Under the pieces are notes generated by a model. It was not told where the DNA came from. It saw only the letters and a program-made list of their open reading frames with translations, and did not search any database. Both the position numbers and the translations under genes were made by a program. From positions 140,978-204,977 of the IMG/VR virus record IMGVR_UViG_3300028131_000823: DNA of 64,000 bases. One strand, 5' to 3'. Source of the DNA: a virus. Below, one piece after another: positions 8,883 to 15,996 of the stretch. Each line of letters starts with the position of its first letter. Position 1 is the stretch's first letter.

Positions 8883-8892
8883 GATATATAAT
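8883..8892 (+). promoter_or_regulatory. Late-type promoter box (GATATATAAT)
   Basis: Exact GATATATAAT, 2 bp before the ATG at 8895. This would give a nearly leaderless or very short-leader transcript if used as a -10 box, or it may overlap an upstream start region. Confidence 0.45.
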
Positions 8893-8894
8893 AT

Positions 8895-9479
8895 ATGAAG
8901 CTTTTTGAAGAATTTATACAAGATAGAGAATTAGTAGAAGAAACATATTTTATTTTAGAAGAAAAGGTATCTAGAGAAGAACTAGAAGAACTTTTAAATG
9001 AAGGTATTTTTGGCTGGATTAAAGGACTATTCTTAAATCCTAGAAAAAAGAGAGCATTGAGAAAATATTCAGAAAGACTATTTAAGATTAGAGTAGAAAT
9101 TGCAAAATTAAATATTGAAGATAATGCAGTTGAAGAATTTGAAAGAGAATTAGAAGATGAAGAAGATTCTTATTCTTACGATAGTTCAAATAGAAGAAAT
9201 TCTTCTAGAGATAATAAATCAAAGGATATAGATAATTTAAAAAAGGAGCAGTTAAAGAATGAAGAGCAAGAAATTATAACTGCAATGGATGATATTGGAG
9301 CAGAAAATGAAACTCTAAGAAAGTATGTATCAAAGGTAAAACTTGAGTCTAGAGCAAAATCTACTGAAGCTATTATGAAAATAGCAGATAGTGAAATTAA
9401 AAGAGTTCTTCAAAAGATGAAAAAGAAAGACTTTAAAGAAATTAAAAAGTTAGACGCCGAAATTAAAAAGGAAATATAA
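8895..9479 (+). CDS. Probable capsid-packaged or scaffold-like coiled-coil protein
   Basis: 194 residues. It begins MKLFEEFIQDRELVEE, a capsid-targeting-like start. The rest is very rich in Lys and Glu, with a short hydrophobic patch (GIFGWIKGLFLNP) near residue 37, an acidic Ser-rich linker around residues 95-115, and heptad-like helices to the end. This composition is typical of T4 internal or core proteins. No enzymatic motif seen. Confidence 0.6.
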   Translation: MKLFEEFIQDRELVEETYFILEEKVSREELEELLNEGIFGWIKGLFLNPRKKRALRKYSERLFKIRVEIAKLNIEDNAVEEFERELEDEEDSYSYDSSNRRNSSRDNKSKDIDNLKKEQLKNEEQEIITAMDDIGAENETLRKYVSKVKLESRAKSTEAIMKIADSEIKRVLQKMKKKDFKEIKKLDAEIKKEI

Positions 9480-9730
9480 TGAGACATATTAAATCATTTA
9501 CTGAAATCAATGAAAGTTCAAAGGCGGAACTTAATCTTAAAATAAGAGAGCTTAAAGACAAGTGGAAAGAAACTGACATCAAGATGGATGAAATTAAAGG
9601 GAAAGTTAGAGATGAAAAGGATGGTAAAAAGCAAGAACTTTTAGTTTTAACTTTACAAAAACTAGCAGCAAAACAAGAAATGTTAGAATTAGACATTAAA
9701 GTTAATAAACTAAAAAGAAAAATGCTATGA
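9479..9730 (+). CDS. Small coiled-coil protein with capsid-targeting-like start
   Basis: 83 residues, starting MRHIKSFTEINESSKAEL. INE-S fits the T4 prohead protease pattern (I/L)xE|(A/G/S), so the first ~11 residues could be removed in the head. The remainder is one long charged helix. It overlaps the genes on both sides by 1-4 nt. Confidence 0.6.
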   Translation: MRHIKSFTEINESSKAELNLKIRELKDKWKETDIKMDEIKGKVRDEKDGKKQELLVLTLQKLAAKQEMLELDIKVNKLKRKML

Positions 9731-10029
9731 AATATTTAAGACTCTTTGAAGAATTCATAGTTGAGAAAAAACCTAAGGGTGCTCCTGACTTTCATCATAG
9801 TGATGCACCAGACGCTGAAGGGAGATTTAAAGATTTAAGTATAAAGGATCTTGCAGCTTGGTTAATTAAAACAAGAAATAAAGATCTTAAAAAAATCAGT
9901 GGTTCATTAACTCAACAAGTCGTTTTTAACAGAAAGGATGATCCTAAGTATGCTGAAAAAATGGAAAAGACTAGACTTGAAGTATACAAGCAATTAGGTA
10001 GAGAAGACTTATTAAAAGATAAAAAGTGA
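9727..10029 (+). CDS. Small basic protein with capsid-targeting-like start
   Basis: 100 residues, starting MKYLRLFEEFIVEKKPKGAP. A His/Asp-rich linker (FHHSDAPDAEG) is followed by a helical region (SIKDLAAWLIKTR...). Third in a row of overlapping genes with the same type of N-terminus, so probably one of a set of internal head proteins. Function otherwise unknown. Confidence 0.6.
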   Translation: MKYLRLFEEFIVEKKPKGAPDFHHSDAPDAEGRFKDLSIKDLAAWLIKTRNKDLKKISGSLTQQVVFNRKDDPKYAEKMEKTRLEVYKQLGREDLLKDKK

Positions 10030-10580
10030 AACAATTAGTTTACGTATTTTCATTATTATTAATTTTATTTTCATGTAAGAAAATAGATGACAATGGGTTT
10101 AGAGTTTTTAAAATTAAAGAAGGCAAACATCGTTCTACAACAGCAAGACAAACTACTTACGATACTACATTTAATTTACAAGTTATTTTTGATAGTTCTG
10201 CCGTTTATGAAACAGTAGACCCTAACAATCAATGGGATATTAATAAACTATGGGGAGTTAGTGATTGTGGAGATCACCATAGTACAAGTTCAATTAGATT
10301 TGGTTGGAGATGGAGTCCAGCATTAAATTGTTTAGAAATATTTGCATATCGCAGAACATTTGGTGAATTTAGTTATAAGAAAATAAGTTGTGTTCCTTTA
10401 AATGAAACAATTTATATGACAATGAATATAATAGATAGTAAGTACGATATGTGTGTTGATGGAACATGTGTAGAAATGAATAGACCTTGTTTTATGGAAT
10501 ATAAAAGATATGTATTGTACCCTTATTTTGGAGGAGATGAAACTGCTCCACATGATATTACAATAAGAATAAAAAAATGA
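10026..10580 (+). CDS. Predicted lipoprotein of unknown function
   Basis: 184 residues, GTG start overlapping the previous stop. The N-terminus MKQLVYVFSLLLILFSCKK is a lipoprotein signal peptide with a lipobox ending in Cys17. The mature part has paired cysteines (DCGDHH, NCLEIF, MCVDGTC) suggesting extracytoplasmic folding. It could act in the host envelope during infection, for example in superinfection exclusion, but no family was recognised. Confidence 0.6.
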   Translation: MKQLVYVFSLLLILFSCKKIDDNGFRVFKIKEGKHRSTTARQTTYDTTFNLQVIFDSSAVYETVDPNNQWDINKLWGVSDCGDHHSTSSIRFGWRWSPALNCLEIFAYRRTFGEFSYKKISCVPLNETIYMTMNIIDSKYDMCVDGTCVEMNRPCFMEYKRYVLYPYFGGDETAPHDITIRIKK

Positions 10581-10690
10581 AAGAAACTTGGATATACGAA
10601 TCTCCAGATGGAGGTAAAACAGTTTATAAAAGACCTTTTATGAAAGATGTTCCCAGAATATTAATAAAAGATGAAGAAGAAAAAGCATAA
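10577..10690 (+). CDS. Small protein, 37 aa
   Basis: ATG 10577 to TAA 10690, overlapping the lipoprotein stop and the next gene start. It contains WIYESPDGGKTVYKRPF, a pattern I have seen in small phage proteins. Function unknown. Confidence 0.5.
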   Translation: MKETWIYESPDGGKTVYKRPFMKDVPRILIKDEEEKA

Positions 10691-10907
10691 ATATAATTTA
10701 AAAGATAAATTAGAATTTAAATTTTTTGACGGAGATGTCAAGGTTGGAGAAGTTACAAAACTAACTTATGAAAAAACAGGGTTAGATGCATATAACTACG
10801 ATAATCCAACTTATACAATATCTAAAGCTGAATATTATGGAAACAAAAAAAAGATATGGCACTATCCTTGTATAAATAAGGATCGAATATTATGTAAATT
10901 AAACTAA
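10671..10907 (+). CDS. Small basic hypothetical protein
   Basis: 78 residues with a Lys-rich start, then an alternating Lys/Asp/Tyr sequence that looks like a small beta-rich fold (VKVGEVTKLTYEK, YTISKAEYYG). It overlaps its upstream neighbour by 20 nt and touches its downstream neighbour. Not recognised. Confidence 0.5.
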   Translation: MKKKKHKYNLKDKLEFKFFDGDVKVGEVTKLTYEKTGLDAYNYDNPTYTISKAEYYGNKKKIWHYPCINKDRILCKLN

Positions 10908-11140
10908 TGAAAGACTGGAAAAAACAAACTAAATATTATTCTATTAATTCTTTATTGGGAAGTTCAATAGTTTCTTATTATAATGAAAAGAAAGAAGTAG
11001 TTCATTTCGAAAAAGGAGATGACATTAATGCTGAATTCGAAAAGAAATTAACAAGACTTTATCATAAAGATTTAAGTAATAAGAATAAAATCAATAGAGG
11101 TAAAAAAAGTAAGAAGCAAACTCCAAAAAGAAACGGATGA
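10907..11140 (+). CDS. Small basic hypothetical protein
   Basis: 77 residues. The C-terminal third is Lys/Arg/Asn-rich (NKINRGKKSKKQTPKRNG), so nucleic-acid binding is possible. It ends 4 nt inside the start of glnS. Not recognised. Confidence 0.5.
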   Translation: MKDWKKQTKYYSINSLLGSSIVSYYNEKKEVVHFEKGDDINAEFEKKLTRLYHKDLSNKNKINRGKKSKKQTPKRNG

Positions 11141-12669
11141 ATTTTATAGAAGAAATAATTGAAGATGGCTCTAAAGAAAATCTTCAATTTCGTTTTCCAC
11201 CAGAACCGAATGGCTACCTACACCTAGGTCATGCCAAAGCAATTTGTTTAAACTTTGGCCTTGCAGAAAAATACAAGGTAGGTTGCAACTTAAGATTCGA
11301 CGATACAAATCCATTAGCAGAAGATTCAATATTTACAAATGCAATAGAAGCAGACATTAAATGGCTTGGCTTTGAATATGGCAAACCACTTTACACGTCC
11401 GATTATTTTACATTCCTAAATGAATGTGCTGAAAATTTAATCATGGCTGATAAAGCATATATGGATGATTCTACATCTGAAGAGATTAGAGAAATGAAAG
11501 GTGACCTTGAGAATGGAGGCCAAGACAGTTCATATAGAACAAGATCTATTCAAGAGAATTTAGACCTCTTTAATAAAATGCGTAAAGGCGAAGGCGATAG
11601 TGTATTACGTGCTAAAATAGATATGCAGCACCAAAATATCTTAATGAGAGACCCAGTTATTTATAGAAGAATAGATGCAACTCATCATAATACTGGAAAT
11701 ACATGGAAAGCCTATCCAATGTATGATTTTGCACATCCTCTTTCAGATTGGTATGAAAAAATAAGTCATTCACTTTGTACATTAGAATTTAAGGAGCATA
11801 GACCTTTTTATGAGTGGCTATTAAATGCATTAGAATTAAAGCAACCACATCCAAGACAAATAGAATTTTCAAGACTTAATATTGAAGGTGTTAAATTAAG
11901 CAAGAGACATTTAAAAGAATTAGTAGATGAAGGAATTGTTGATGGTTGGGATGATCCAAGAATGCCAACATTAAGTGGCTTAAGACGTAGAGGCTTTACG
12001 CCAGATTCGATCAAGAATTTTTGTGCTAAGGTTGGTATAACCAAACGTGAATCAGAAATTGAAAGACACTTGCTTGAGGAATGTTTGAGAGAAGAACTGA
12101 ATGAAAAATCAATGAGACAAATGGTTGTCCTAGATCCACTTAAATTAACAATAAAAAACTTACATGAATTTGGTAAGGTAATTATAGAAAATAATCCTGG
12201 TAATTCAAATGATGGTAGCAGACTACTTAATTATACTAATGAATTTTGGATTGAACGTGCTGATTTTAGAGAAGAAGCCAACCGAAAATACCATAGACTT
12301 AAGATTGGTGGAGAAGTTAGACTGAAAGGACTCTTCGTAGTAAAGGCAGTTGATTGTGTAAAGGATGAAGCTGGAAACATAGTTGAGGTAATTGCTGAAT
12401 ATGATCCAAAGAGTTTTTCAGGTATGGAACTAGACCGAAAGGTAAAAGGTACAATTCATTGGGTAAACATGAATGAGTGTGATGAAATATTAATACACAA
12501 TTTTAATGGCTATAAGAAAACTTCAACAATGGCCTATGGTGAACCATTTGTTAGATTAACAAAAGATTATCCTGTACAATTTATGAGAAATGGATATTAT
12601 ATAAGAGTAGAAGATGAAGAGCTTTCATTTAATCATACTGTCTCACTTAAAAGTAGTTATAAAGGTTGA
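11137..12669 (+). CDS. glnS: Glutaminyl-tRNA synthetase
   Basis: 510 residues; cellular GlnRS is ~550, so it is slightly compact. The class I HIGH motif is HLGH (residues 29-32) within FPPEPNGYLHLGHAK. The KMSKS-equivalent is VKLSK (252-256). FDDTNP, YPMYDFAHPLSDW and EFSRL are strongly conserved GlnRS/GluRS blocks; YPMYDFAHP.SD favours GlnRS. The C-terminal beta-barrel that reads the anticodon is present. It would charge tRNA-Gln, and a phage tRNA-Gln(UUG) lies at 17305-17377. Synthetase genes are rare in phages. Confidence 0.94.
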   Translation: MNFIEEIIEDGSKENLQFRFPPEPNGYLHLGHAKAICLNFGLAEKYKVGCNLRFDDTNPLAEDSIFTNAIEADIKWLGFEYGKPLYTSDYFTFLNECAENLIMADKAYMDDSTSEEIREMKGDLENGGQDSSYRTRSIQENLDLFNKMRKGEGDSVLRAKIDMQHQNILMRDPVIYRRIDATHHNTGNTWKAYPMYDFAHPLSDWYEKISHSLCTLEFKEHRPFYEWLLNALELKQPHPRQIEFSRLNIEGVKLSKRHLKELVDEGIVDGWDDPRMPTLSGLRRRGFTPDSIKNFCAKVGITKRESEIERHLLEECLREELNEKSMRQMVVLDPLKLTIKNLHEFGKVIIENNPGNSNDGSRLLNYTNEFWIERADFREEANRKYHRLKIGGEVRLKGLFVVKAVDCVKDEAGNIVEVIAEYDPKSFSGMELDRKVKGTIHWVNMNECDEILIHNFNGYKKTSTMAYGEPFVRLTKDYPVQFMRNGYYIRVEDEELSFNHTVSLKSSYKG

Positions 12670-12795
12670 GGGAACTGTTAATTAAAATAATCTTAAAAAT
12701 TAAAGAAAAGTTTTCTAAGAAAAGAAAAACATTTTGGGATTTGTAAACAAACCGACTTACTTTCATATAATATAGACCAAGGAAGCACAAACCCC

Positions 12796-12918
12796 GAGGT
12801 GTCCTATTACAGAGGACGAGTAGCTCAGTTGGATAGAGCAATAGCCTTCTAAGCTATCGGTCAAAGGTTCGAATCCTTTCTCGTTCACAAGGCTGCCGGT
12901 CAAGTTATAGGACACCTC
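12796..12918 (+). ncRNA. tRNA-Arg precursor framed by a 12-bp inverted repeat
   Basis: GAGGTGTCCTAT (12796-12807) and ATAGGACACCTC (12907-12918) are perfect complements and enclose the tRNA-Arg with short spacers of 6 and 19 nt. A TATATA-like box (TTCATATAATATAG) lies about 20 bp upstream. The transcript would fold as a long outer stem with the tRNA in the loop, perhaps protecting or guiding processing. Confidence 0.55.
12814..12887 (+). tRNA. tRNA-Arg (anticodon UCU)
   Basis: Cloverleaf drawn by hand. Acceptor GGACGAG/CTCGTTC (one G-U pair); D arm GCTC/GAGC; anticodon stem ATAGC/GCTAT with loop CTTCTAA, giving TCT; T arm AAAGG-TTCGAAT-CCTTT; discriminator A. CCA is not encoded. It reads AGA, the main Arg codon in this AT-rich DNA. 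Confidence 0.93.
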
Positions 12919-12934
12919 AACAATATTAAAAATT

Positions 12935-13099
12935 ATGAGATTATTAGATTGGATATTTATTATTGCAATTATTTTATTATGGACATGGCCTACTATTAGT
13001 GAATTGTATAAGCATGGAAAGTTTAAAGTGCTTAGAAAAATTGCAATAAGAAATAAAAAGAAAGGAAAAGTTAGAAAAAAGAAAAACAAAAATAAGTAA
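12935..13099 (+). CDS. Small membrane protein, 54 aa
   Basis: ATG 12935 to TAA 13099. An N-terminal hydrophobic span (WIFIIAIILLWTW) is followed by a very basic tail (RNKKKGKVRKKKNKNK), i.e. one helix with a cytoplasmic Lys-rich end. Directly downstream of the tRNA-Arg transcript. Function unknown. Confidence 0.5.
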   Translation: MRLLDWIFIIAIILLWTWPTISELYKHGKFKVLRKIAIRNKKKGKVRKKKNKNK

Positions 13100-13100
13100 T

Positions 13101-13110
13101 GATATATAAC
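13101..13110 (+). promoter_or_regulatory. Late-type promoter box (GATATATAAC)
   Basis: One mismatch from GATATATAAT. It sits between two small genes, 18 bp before ATG 13128. Confidence 0.35.
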
Positions 13111-13127
13111 TCTTGAAATTAAAAAAT

Positions 13128-13289
13128 ATGTTCGAGACGATGCAACTTTCTGAAGAAATAAAATACACATTAGAGGTATTAATATTATTATCATTCGTAT
13201 GCGGAACGTTGTGTGGGTATTTATGGAGTGAACATAAAAATGCTCATAGAATAAATAAAAGCAACGACGAAGTATTAGAAAAAAAATAA
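13128..13289 (+). CDS. Small membrane protein, 53 aa
   Basis: ATG 13128 to TAA 13289. One predicted helix (LEVLILLSFVCGTLCGYLW) then a short polar tail. The conserved promoter-like element begins 2 nt after its stop. Function unknown. Confidence 0.5.
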   Translation: MFETMQLSEEIKYTLEVLILLSFVCGTLCGYLWSEHKNAHRINKSNDEVLEKK

Positions 13290-13291
13290 AA

Positions 13292-13379
13292 TTGTTAATA
13301 ACTTTTGAAAAAAGCGGTCCTGGATTTTCACGGGTCGCTTTTTTTGTTTATATTAGTACTATAAATTAAAGCTTAAAAT
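13292..13379 (+). promoter_or_regulatory. Conserved upstream element, plus-strand copy (early/middle promoter type)
   Basis: Begins TTGTTAATAACTTTTGAAAA, then GGATTTTCACGGGTC, then TATATTAGTACTATAAATTAAAGCTTAAA ending at the ATG at 13380 (written here in pieces). The same ordered blocks precede three minus-strand genes (39837-39929, 41478-41567, 41805-41892). In every copy the TTGTT(A/C)ATAAC block starts 0-3 nt after an upstream stop codon or in open non-coding DNA. It probably carries a promoter plus a conserved 5' leader. Confidence 0.6.
13308..13345 (+). terminator. Intrinsic-terminator-like hairpin inside the conserved element
   Basis: AAAAAAGCGGTCC (13308-13320) pairs with GGGTCGCTTTTTT (13332-13344) through 13 bp including two G-U pairs, with an 11-nt loop, and a T run follows. 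It would end transcription from the small genes upstream, or attenuate transcription started at the TTGTTAATAAC block. The stem is not conserved in the minus-strand copies. Confidence 0.6.
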
Positions 13380-13637
13380 ATGAAAAAAATAATTATAATA
13401 GCAATTGCAGTTTTATTATCAATGCCTACATTTGCTAAAGGAACTGAAGCGTCAAAGAATAAAGTCGCTTTAACATGTATGGGTTTAGGGATGTTTACAA
13501 CTGGTCTTATTTTACATCAGAGAGAAATGAATAGTTATCATAAATTTGAAGGTCCTGGAATTGGAATTGGCCCTAATCAACTTTTACAAGTAGTTGGATT
13601 AAGTGCTTTTACTTTAGGTATTGTAATTAAATTTTAA
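13380..13637 (+). CDS. Small exported or membrane protein
   Basis: 85 residues. MKKIIIIAIAVLLSMPTFAKG is a clear signal peptide with an AxA-like cleavage site (TFAKG). Two more hydrophobic stretches follow (VALTCMGLGMFTTGLIL and QLLQVVGLSAFTLGIVI), so it probably ends in the inner membrane. Only plus-strand gene behind the conserved early-type element, so it may be expressed at a different time from its neighbours. Function unknown. Confidence 0.6.
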   Translation: MKKIIIIAIAVLLSMPTFAKGTEASKNKVALTCMGLGMFTTGLILHQREMNSYHKFEGPGIGIGPNQLLQVVGLSAFTLGIVIKF

Positions 13638-13638
13638 T

Positions 13639-14175
13639 ATGAACTGTAAGAGTTGTAAAAAAGAAATACCACAAGGCAGAGTAGATCTTGGCTATAAAGT
13701 TTGTGTTGATTGTTCAGATGTAGAACGTTATGGTTGTGTTGATATTGTCTATCACAAAACAGGCAACACTATCCAAATCATGCCTCAAGAGGATGCAGCT
13801 AAGATTAATAAACTATCACAACGTGTAGGTTTCGGTACCTTACGAGGTATGAGAAGTGGCTCACAGCCAAAATACAAGACAAAAATAGACAAGGGATGTT
13901 CATTAACCCAGATAGGTAGTGAAGCTAATTTTAATAAGGTTGGTGAAAAATGCATGTTGTGGGTAGAGTTAGAAGATTGGGATCGAGTTAATTCGACTCT
14001 TGAAAAAGCAAAGAAAGATTTTGAAATTTCAAGCCTACAATATCAAAAACTTAAGAGGGTCATGGATGCGCTAAGGCCTAAACAAGAAAAAGTGATAAAT
14101 AATATAGAAGCAAAAGTTGATGAAGAGATAGAAAATTCTTTTCGTCATTGGAGAAATAGTAAAATTTATCTATGA
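13639..14175 (+). CDS. Zinc-ribbon protein of unknown function
   Basis: 178 residues. CKSC at residues 3-6 and CVDC at 22-25 form a likely zinc ribbon. A middle domain follows (KTGNTIQIMPQEDAAK, QRVGFGTLRGMRSGS) and a C-terminal charged helix. The layout resembles small nucleic-acid-associated phage proteins, but no family was recognised. Confidence 0.55.
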   Translation: MNCKSCKKEIPQGRVDLGYKVCVDCSDVERYGCVDIVYHKTGNTIQIMPQEDAAKINKLSQRVGFGTLRGMRSGSQPKYKTKIDKGCSLTQIGSEANFNKVGEKCMLWVELEDWDRVNSTLEKAKKDFEISSLQYQKLKRVMDALRPKQEKVINNIEAKVDEEIENSFRHWRNSKIYL

Positions 14176-14202
14176 AAAGAATATTAACAATTTTATTTTT
14201 AA

Positions 14203-14240
14203 AAATAAAGGATAATTCTTAAGATTAAGAAATATATAAT
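14203..14240 (+). promoter_or_regulatory. Duplicated promoter block, copy 1
   Basis: A 22-nt sequence AAATAAAGGATAATTCTTAA-GA (14203-14224) is followed by AATATATAAT, the late-type box, ahead of ATG 14264. The same 22 nt recurs at 14981-15002 ahead of another late-type box. Between, the gene at 14264 fills the gap. Confidence 0.45.
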
Positions 14241-14263
14241 ATATTAAAAATAATTATAATATT

Positions 14264-14986
14264 ATGCAGGACGTTGCAATAATTGGAAATGGTGAAATAG
14301 GTTCATCATTAGCTAGAGTATATCAAGCCAAAAACATAGAACCTATGATTAAAGATTTAAAACTAGACACTATAAAATCAAAGGTTAGAATCTTAAATAT
14401 ATGCTTACCCTATTCAGTAAAATTTGTAGAAATTACAAATACGTACATTAACGAATATCAACCTGAAATTACAATAATACATTCTACTGTTCCTGTTGGA
14501 ACTACTAAAGAATTAAATGGACCATGTGTCCATTCACCAGTAAGAGGTATTCATCCAAATCTAAAACAAGGTATAGAAACATTCTATAAATTTATCGGCT
14601 ATAACAACTTAAAAGATTTAGAAATAGCAAAAGAACATTATAGTCAATTAGGTATAAAATGGATTGAGGTAGAAAACTCAGATGCCACAGAATTAGCTAA
14701 ATTAACAAGTACTACATATTACGGCTTATGTATTGCATGGCACGGAGAAATGAAGAAAATGTGTGATAAGCACAATATTGATTTTGACGTGATTAATAAA
14801 TGGACAGAAACTTACAATTCTGGATATATTGAATTAGATATGCCAGGAGTTGTAAGACCAAATTTATATCCACCTACAGATGGCATTGGCGGACATTGTG
14901 TAATTGCAAATACAGAGCTATTATTAACCCAATTTGAAAGCACAGCGCTTGATCTTATTGTACAATATAAGAAGGGTAATAAATAA
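14264..14986 (+). CDS. Divergent UDP-sugar dehydrogenase-like protein
   Basis: 240 residues. The N-terminus VAIIGNGEIGSSLARV is an NAD-binding motif. HSTVPVGTT and DGIGGHCVIAN correspond to the ST.APGT and GGHC.PKD motifs of UDP-glucose/GDP-mannose dehydrogenases. The Cys is kept, but the following PKD is replaced by VIAN, so the active-site Lys/Asp are absent, and the C-terminal domain is missing. It may have a changed reaction or be a degenerate paralogue of the gene at 5275-6096. Confidence 0.65.
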   Translation: MQDVAIIGNGEIGSSLARVYQAKNIEPMIKDLKLDTIKSKVRILNICLPYSVKFVEITNTYINEYQPEITIIHSTVPVGTTKELNGPCVHSPVRGIHPNLKQGIETFYKFIGYNNLKDLEIAKEHYSQLGIKWIEVENSDATELAKLTSTTYYGLCIAWHGEMKKMCDKHNIDFDVINKWTETYNSGYIELDMPGVVRPNLYPPTDGIGGHCVIANTELLLTQFESTALDLIVQYKKGNK

Positions 14987-15020
14987 AGGATAATTCTTAA
15001 GAGTTTAAAAGATATATTAT
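14981..15020 (+). promoter_or_regulatory. Duplicated promoter block, copy 2
   Basis: Second copy of the 22-nt block (14981-15002), followed by GATATATTAT (15011-15020) and then ATG 15041. It overlaps the last codons of the upstream gene. Confidence 0.45.
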
Positions 15021-15040
15021 AATAAAAATATCTCTTAAAA

Positions 15041-15217
15041 ATGGACGTACAAAAAGAAAACCCAGAACTTTATGACAAGGTGCAAGCCTATGTTTGGAAA
15101 AACTACACAAACTACACAAATAAAAAATTAATTATTAGAGAATTCGATAGTCACTTTAAGATTAATATTAATAGAGAAGATGCTCCTCTTGTTTTAGGCA
15201 AAGGTATCACAAGTTAA
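15041..15217 (+). CDS. Small hypothetical protein, 58 aa
   Basis: ATG 15041 to TAA 15217, behind a duplicated promoter block. Acidic/basic mixed composition with a NYTNYTNKK repeat; no membrane span. Not recognised. Confidence 0.45.
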   Translation: MDVQKENPELYDKVQAYVWKNYTNYTNKKLIIREFDSHFKININREDAPLVLGKGITS

Positions 15218-15296
15218 AAATGTTTAAACAAAGTCTCTAAAGTTTAAACATTCCAATATTATCGAGTATAAATATTAAACAACTAAATTTAAAATT

Positions 15297-15458
15297 ATGA
15301 AATTTTTAGAAAATTATTACCCAATCATCTTAGCTTTTTTAAGCTTTTTATTTTCAGTATCATTATGGTTTAGTGGCTTAAAAGATGAAGGTATGTTTGT
15401 TGGTATTTGGGTACCTTCAATATTAGGATTAGCTAATTTTTTTAACACTAAGAAATAA
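15297..15458 (+). CDS. Small membrane protein, 53 aa
   Basis: ATG 15297 to TAA 15458. Two hydrophobic stretches (YPIILAFLSFLFSVSLWF and VGIWVPSILGLANFF) with a short polar loop. Part of a run of tiny membrane-protein genes. Function unknown. Confidence 0.5.
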   Translation: MKFLENYYPIILAFLSFLFSVSLWFSGLKDEGMFVGIWVPSILGLANFFNTKK

Positions 15459-15461
15459 ATT

Positions 15462-15671
15462 ATGGAGATAGTAATATTTACAGTAGGGTTTATTATTTTT
15501 GGAACATATATGTTTTTCCTAGTAAGGATGATAAACACTCAACACAAGATACAAGAAAGAGAAAATGGCGCTAATGAAATTAATGACAACATTGATTATG
15601 ATGGCCATGGTAATTGGGGCAGGTTCCCAGCTTATGAAGAAAAGAAAAATAAAAGGGATAAAGTTTATTAG
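15462..15671 (+). CDS. Small membrane protein
   Basis: 69 residues. An N-terminal helix (IVIFTVGFIIFGTYMFFLV) and a polar tail with YDGHGNWGRFPAYEEKK. Starts 3 nt after the previous stop. Function unknown. Confidence 0.5.
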   Translation: MEIVIFTVGFIIFGTYMFFLVRMINTQHKIQERENGANEINDNIDYDGHGNWGRFPAYEEKKNKRDKVY

Positions 15672-15765
15672 AGATATTTCAATAGAAGAAGAGCATCTAT
15701 ATAAATACGCGTTTAAATCTGAAAAGAATGAAAAGAAGACTATTAAAAATAATGGTTGCAAATAG
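15634..15765 (+). CDS. Possible small overlapping gene
   Basis: A 43-aa frame (MKKRKIKGIKFIRDISIEEE...) that overlaps both neighbours by 38 nt and would fill the gap between 15671 and 15728. The chain of overlaps suits this genome, but the protein has no recognisable feature. Kept with low confidence. Confidence 0.3.
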   Translation: MKKRKIKGIKFIRDISIEEEHLYKYAFKSEKNEKKTIKNNGCK

Positions 15766-15976
15766 ACACCTTTCACCCGCAGAAAGGCTTGCAACTCGAA
15801 TAGGTTATATGGGTGCTGGCTTTTTAATTGCAGCACAATGGACTGTTGAGCCTACATTATACATCTTAGGATTTGCATGTGTATTAGTTCAAACTGCACA
15901 AAAGAAGCAATGGAATCTTGCAGTTTTACAACTTAATGGACTCTTCGCATGGTTGAAACATTTCTTTACTTGGTGA
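15728..15976 (+). CDS. Small membrane protein
   Basis: 82 residues; ATG 15752 (MVANRHLSPAERLATR) is an equally good start. Two hydrophobic spans (GYMGAGFLIAAQW and LYILGFACVLVQTA) follow an amphipathic start. It ends 20 bp before the DNA glycosylase gene. Function unknown. Confidence 0.5.
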   Translation: MKRRLLKIMVANRHLSPAERLATRIGYMGAGFLIAAQWTVEPTLYILGFACVLVQTAQKKQWNLAVLQLNGLFAWLKHFFTW

Positions 15977-15996
15977 TATAAGTTTAAAACAAACAG

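Noticed and set aside
12763-13194. Minus-strand 143-codon frame across the tRNA-Arg region
   Set aside because: It runs through the tRNA and two better plus-strand small genes, and its product is low-complexity hydrophobic sequence.
15519-15836. 105-codon minus-strand frame over small membrane-protein genes
   Set aside because: Antisense to a better supported run of overlapping plus-strand genes; low-complexity hydrophobic product.
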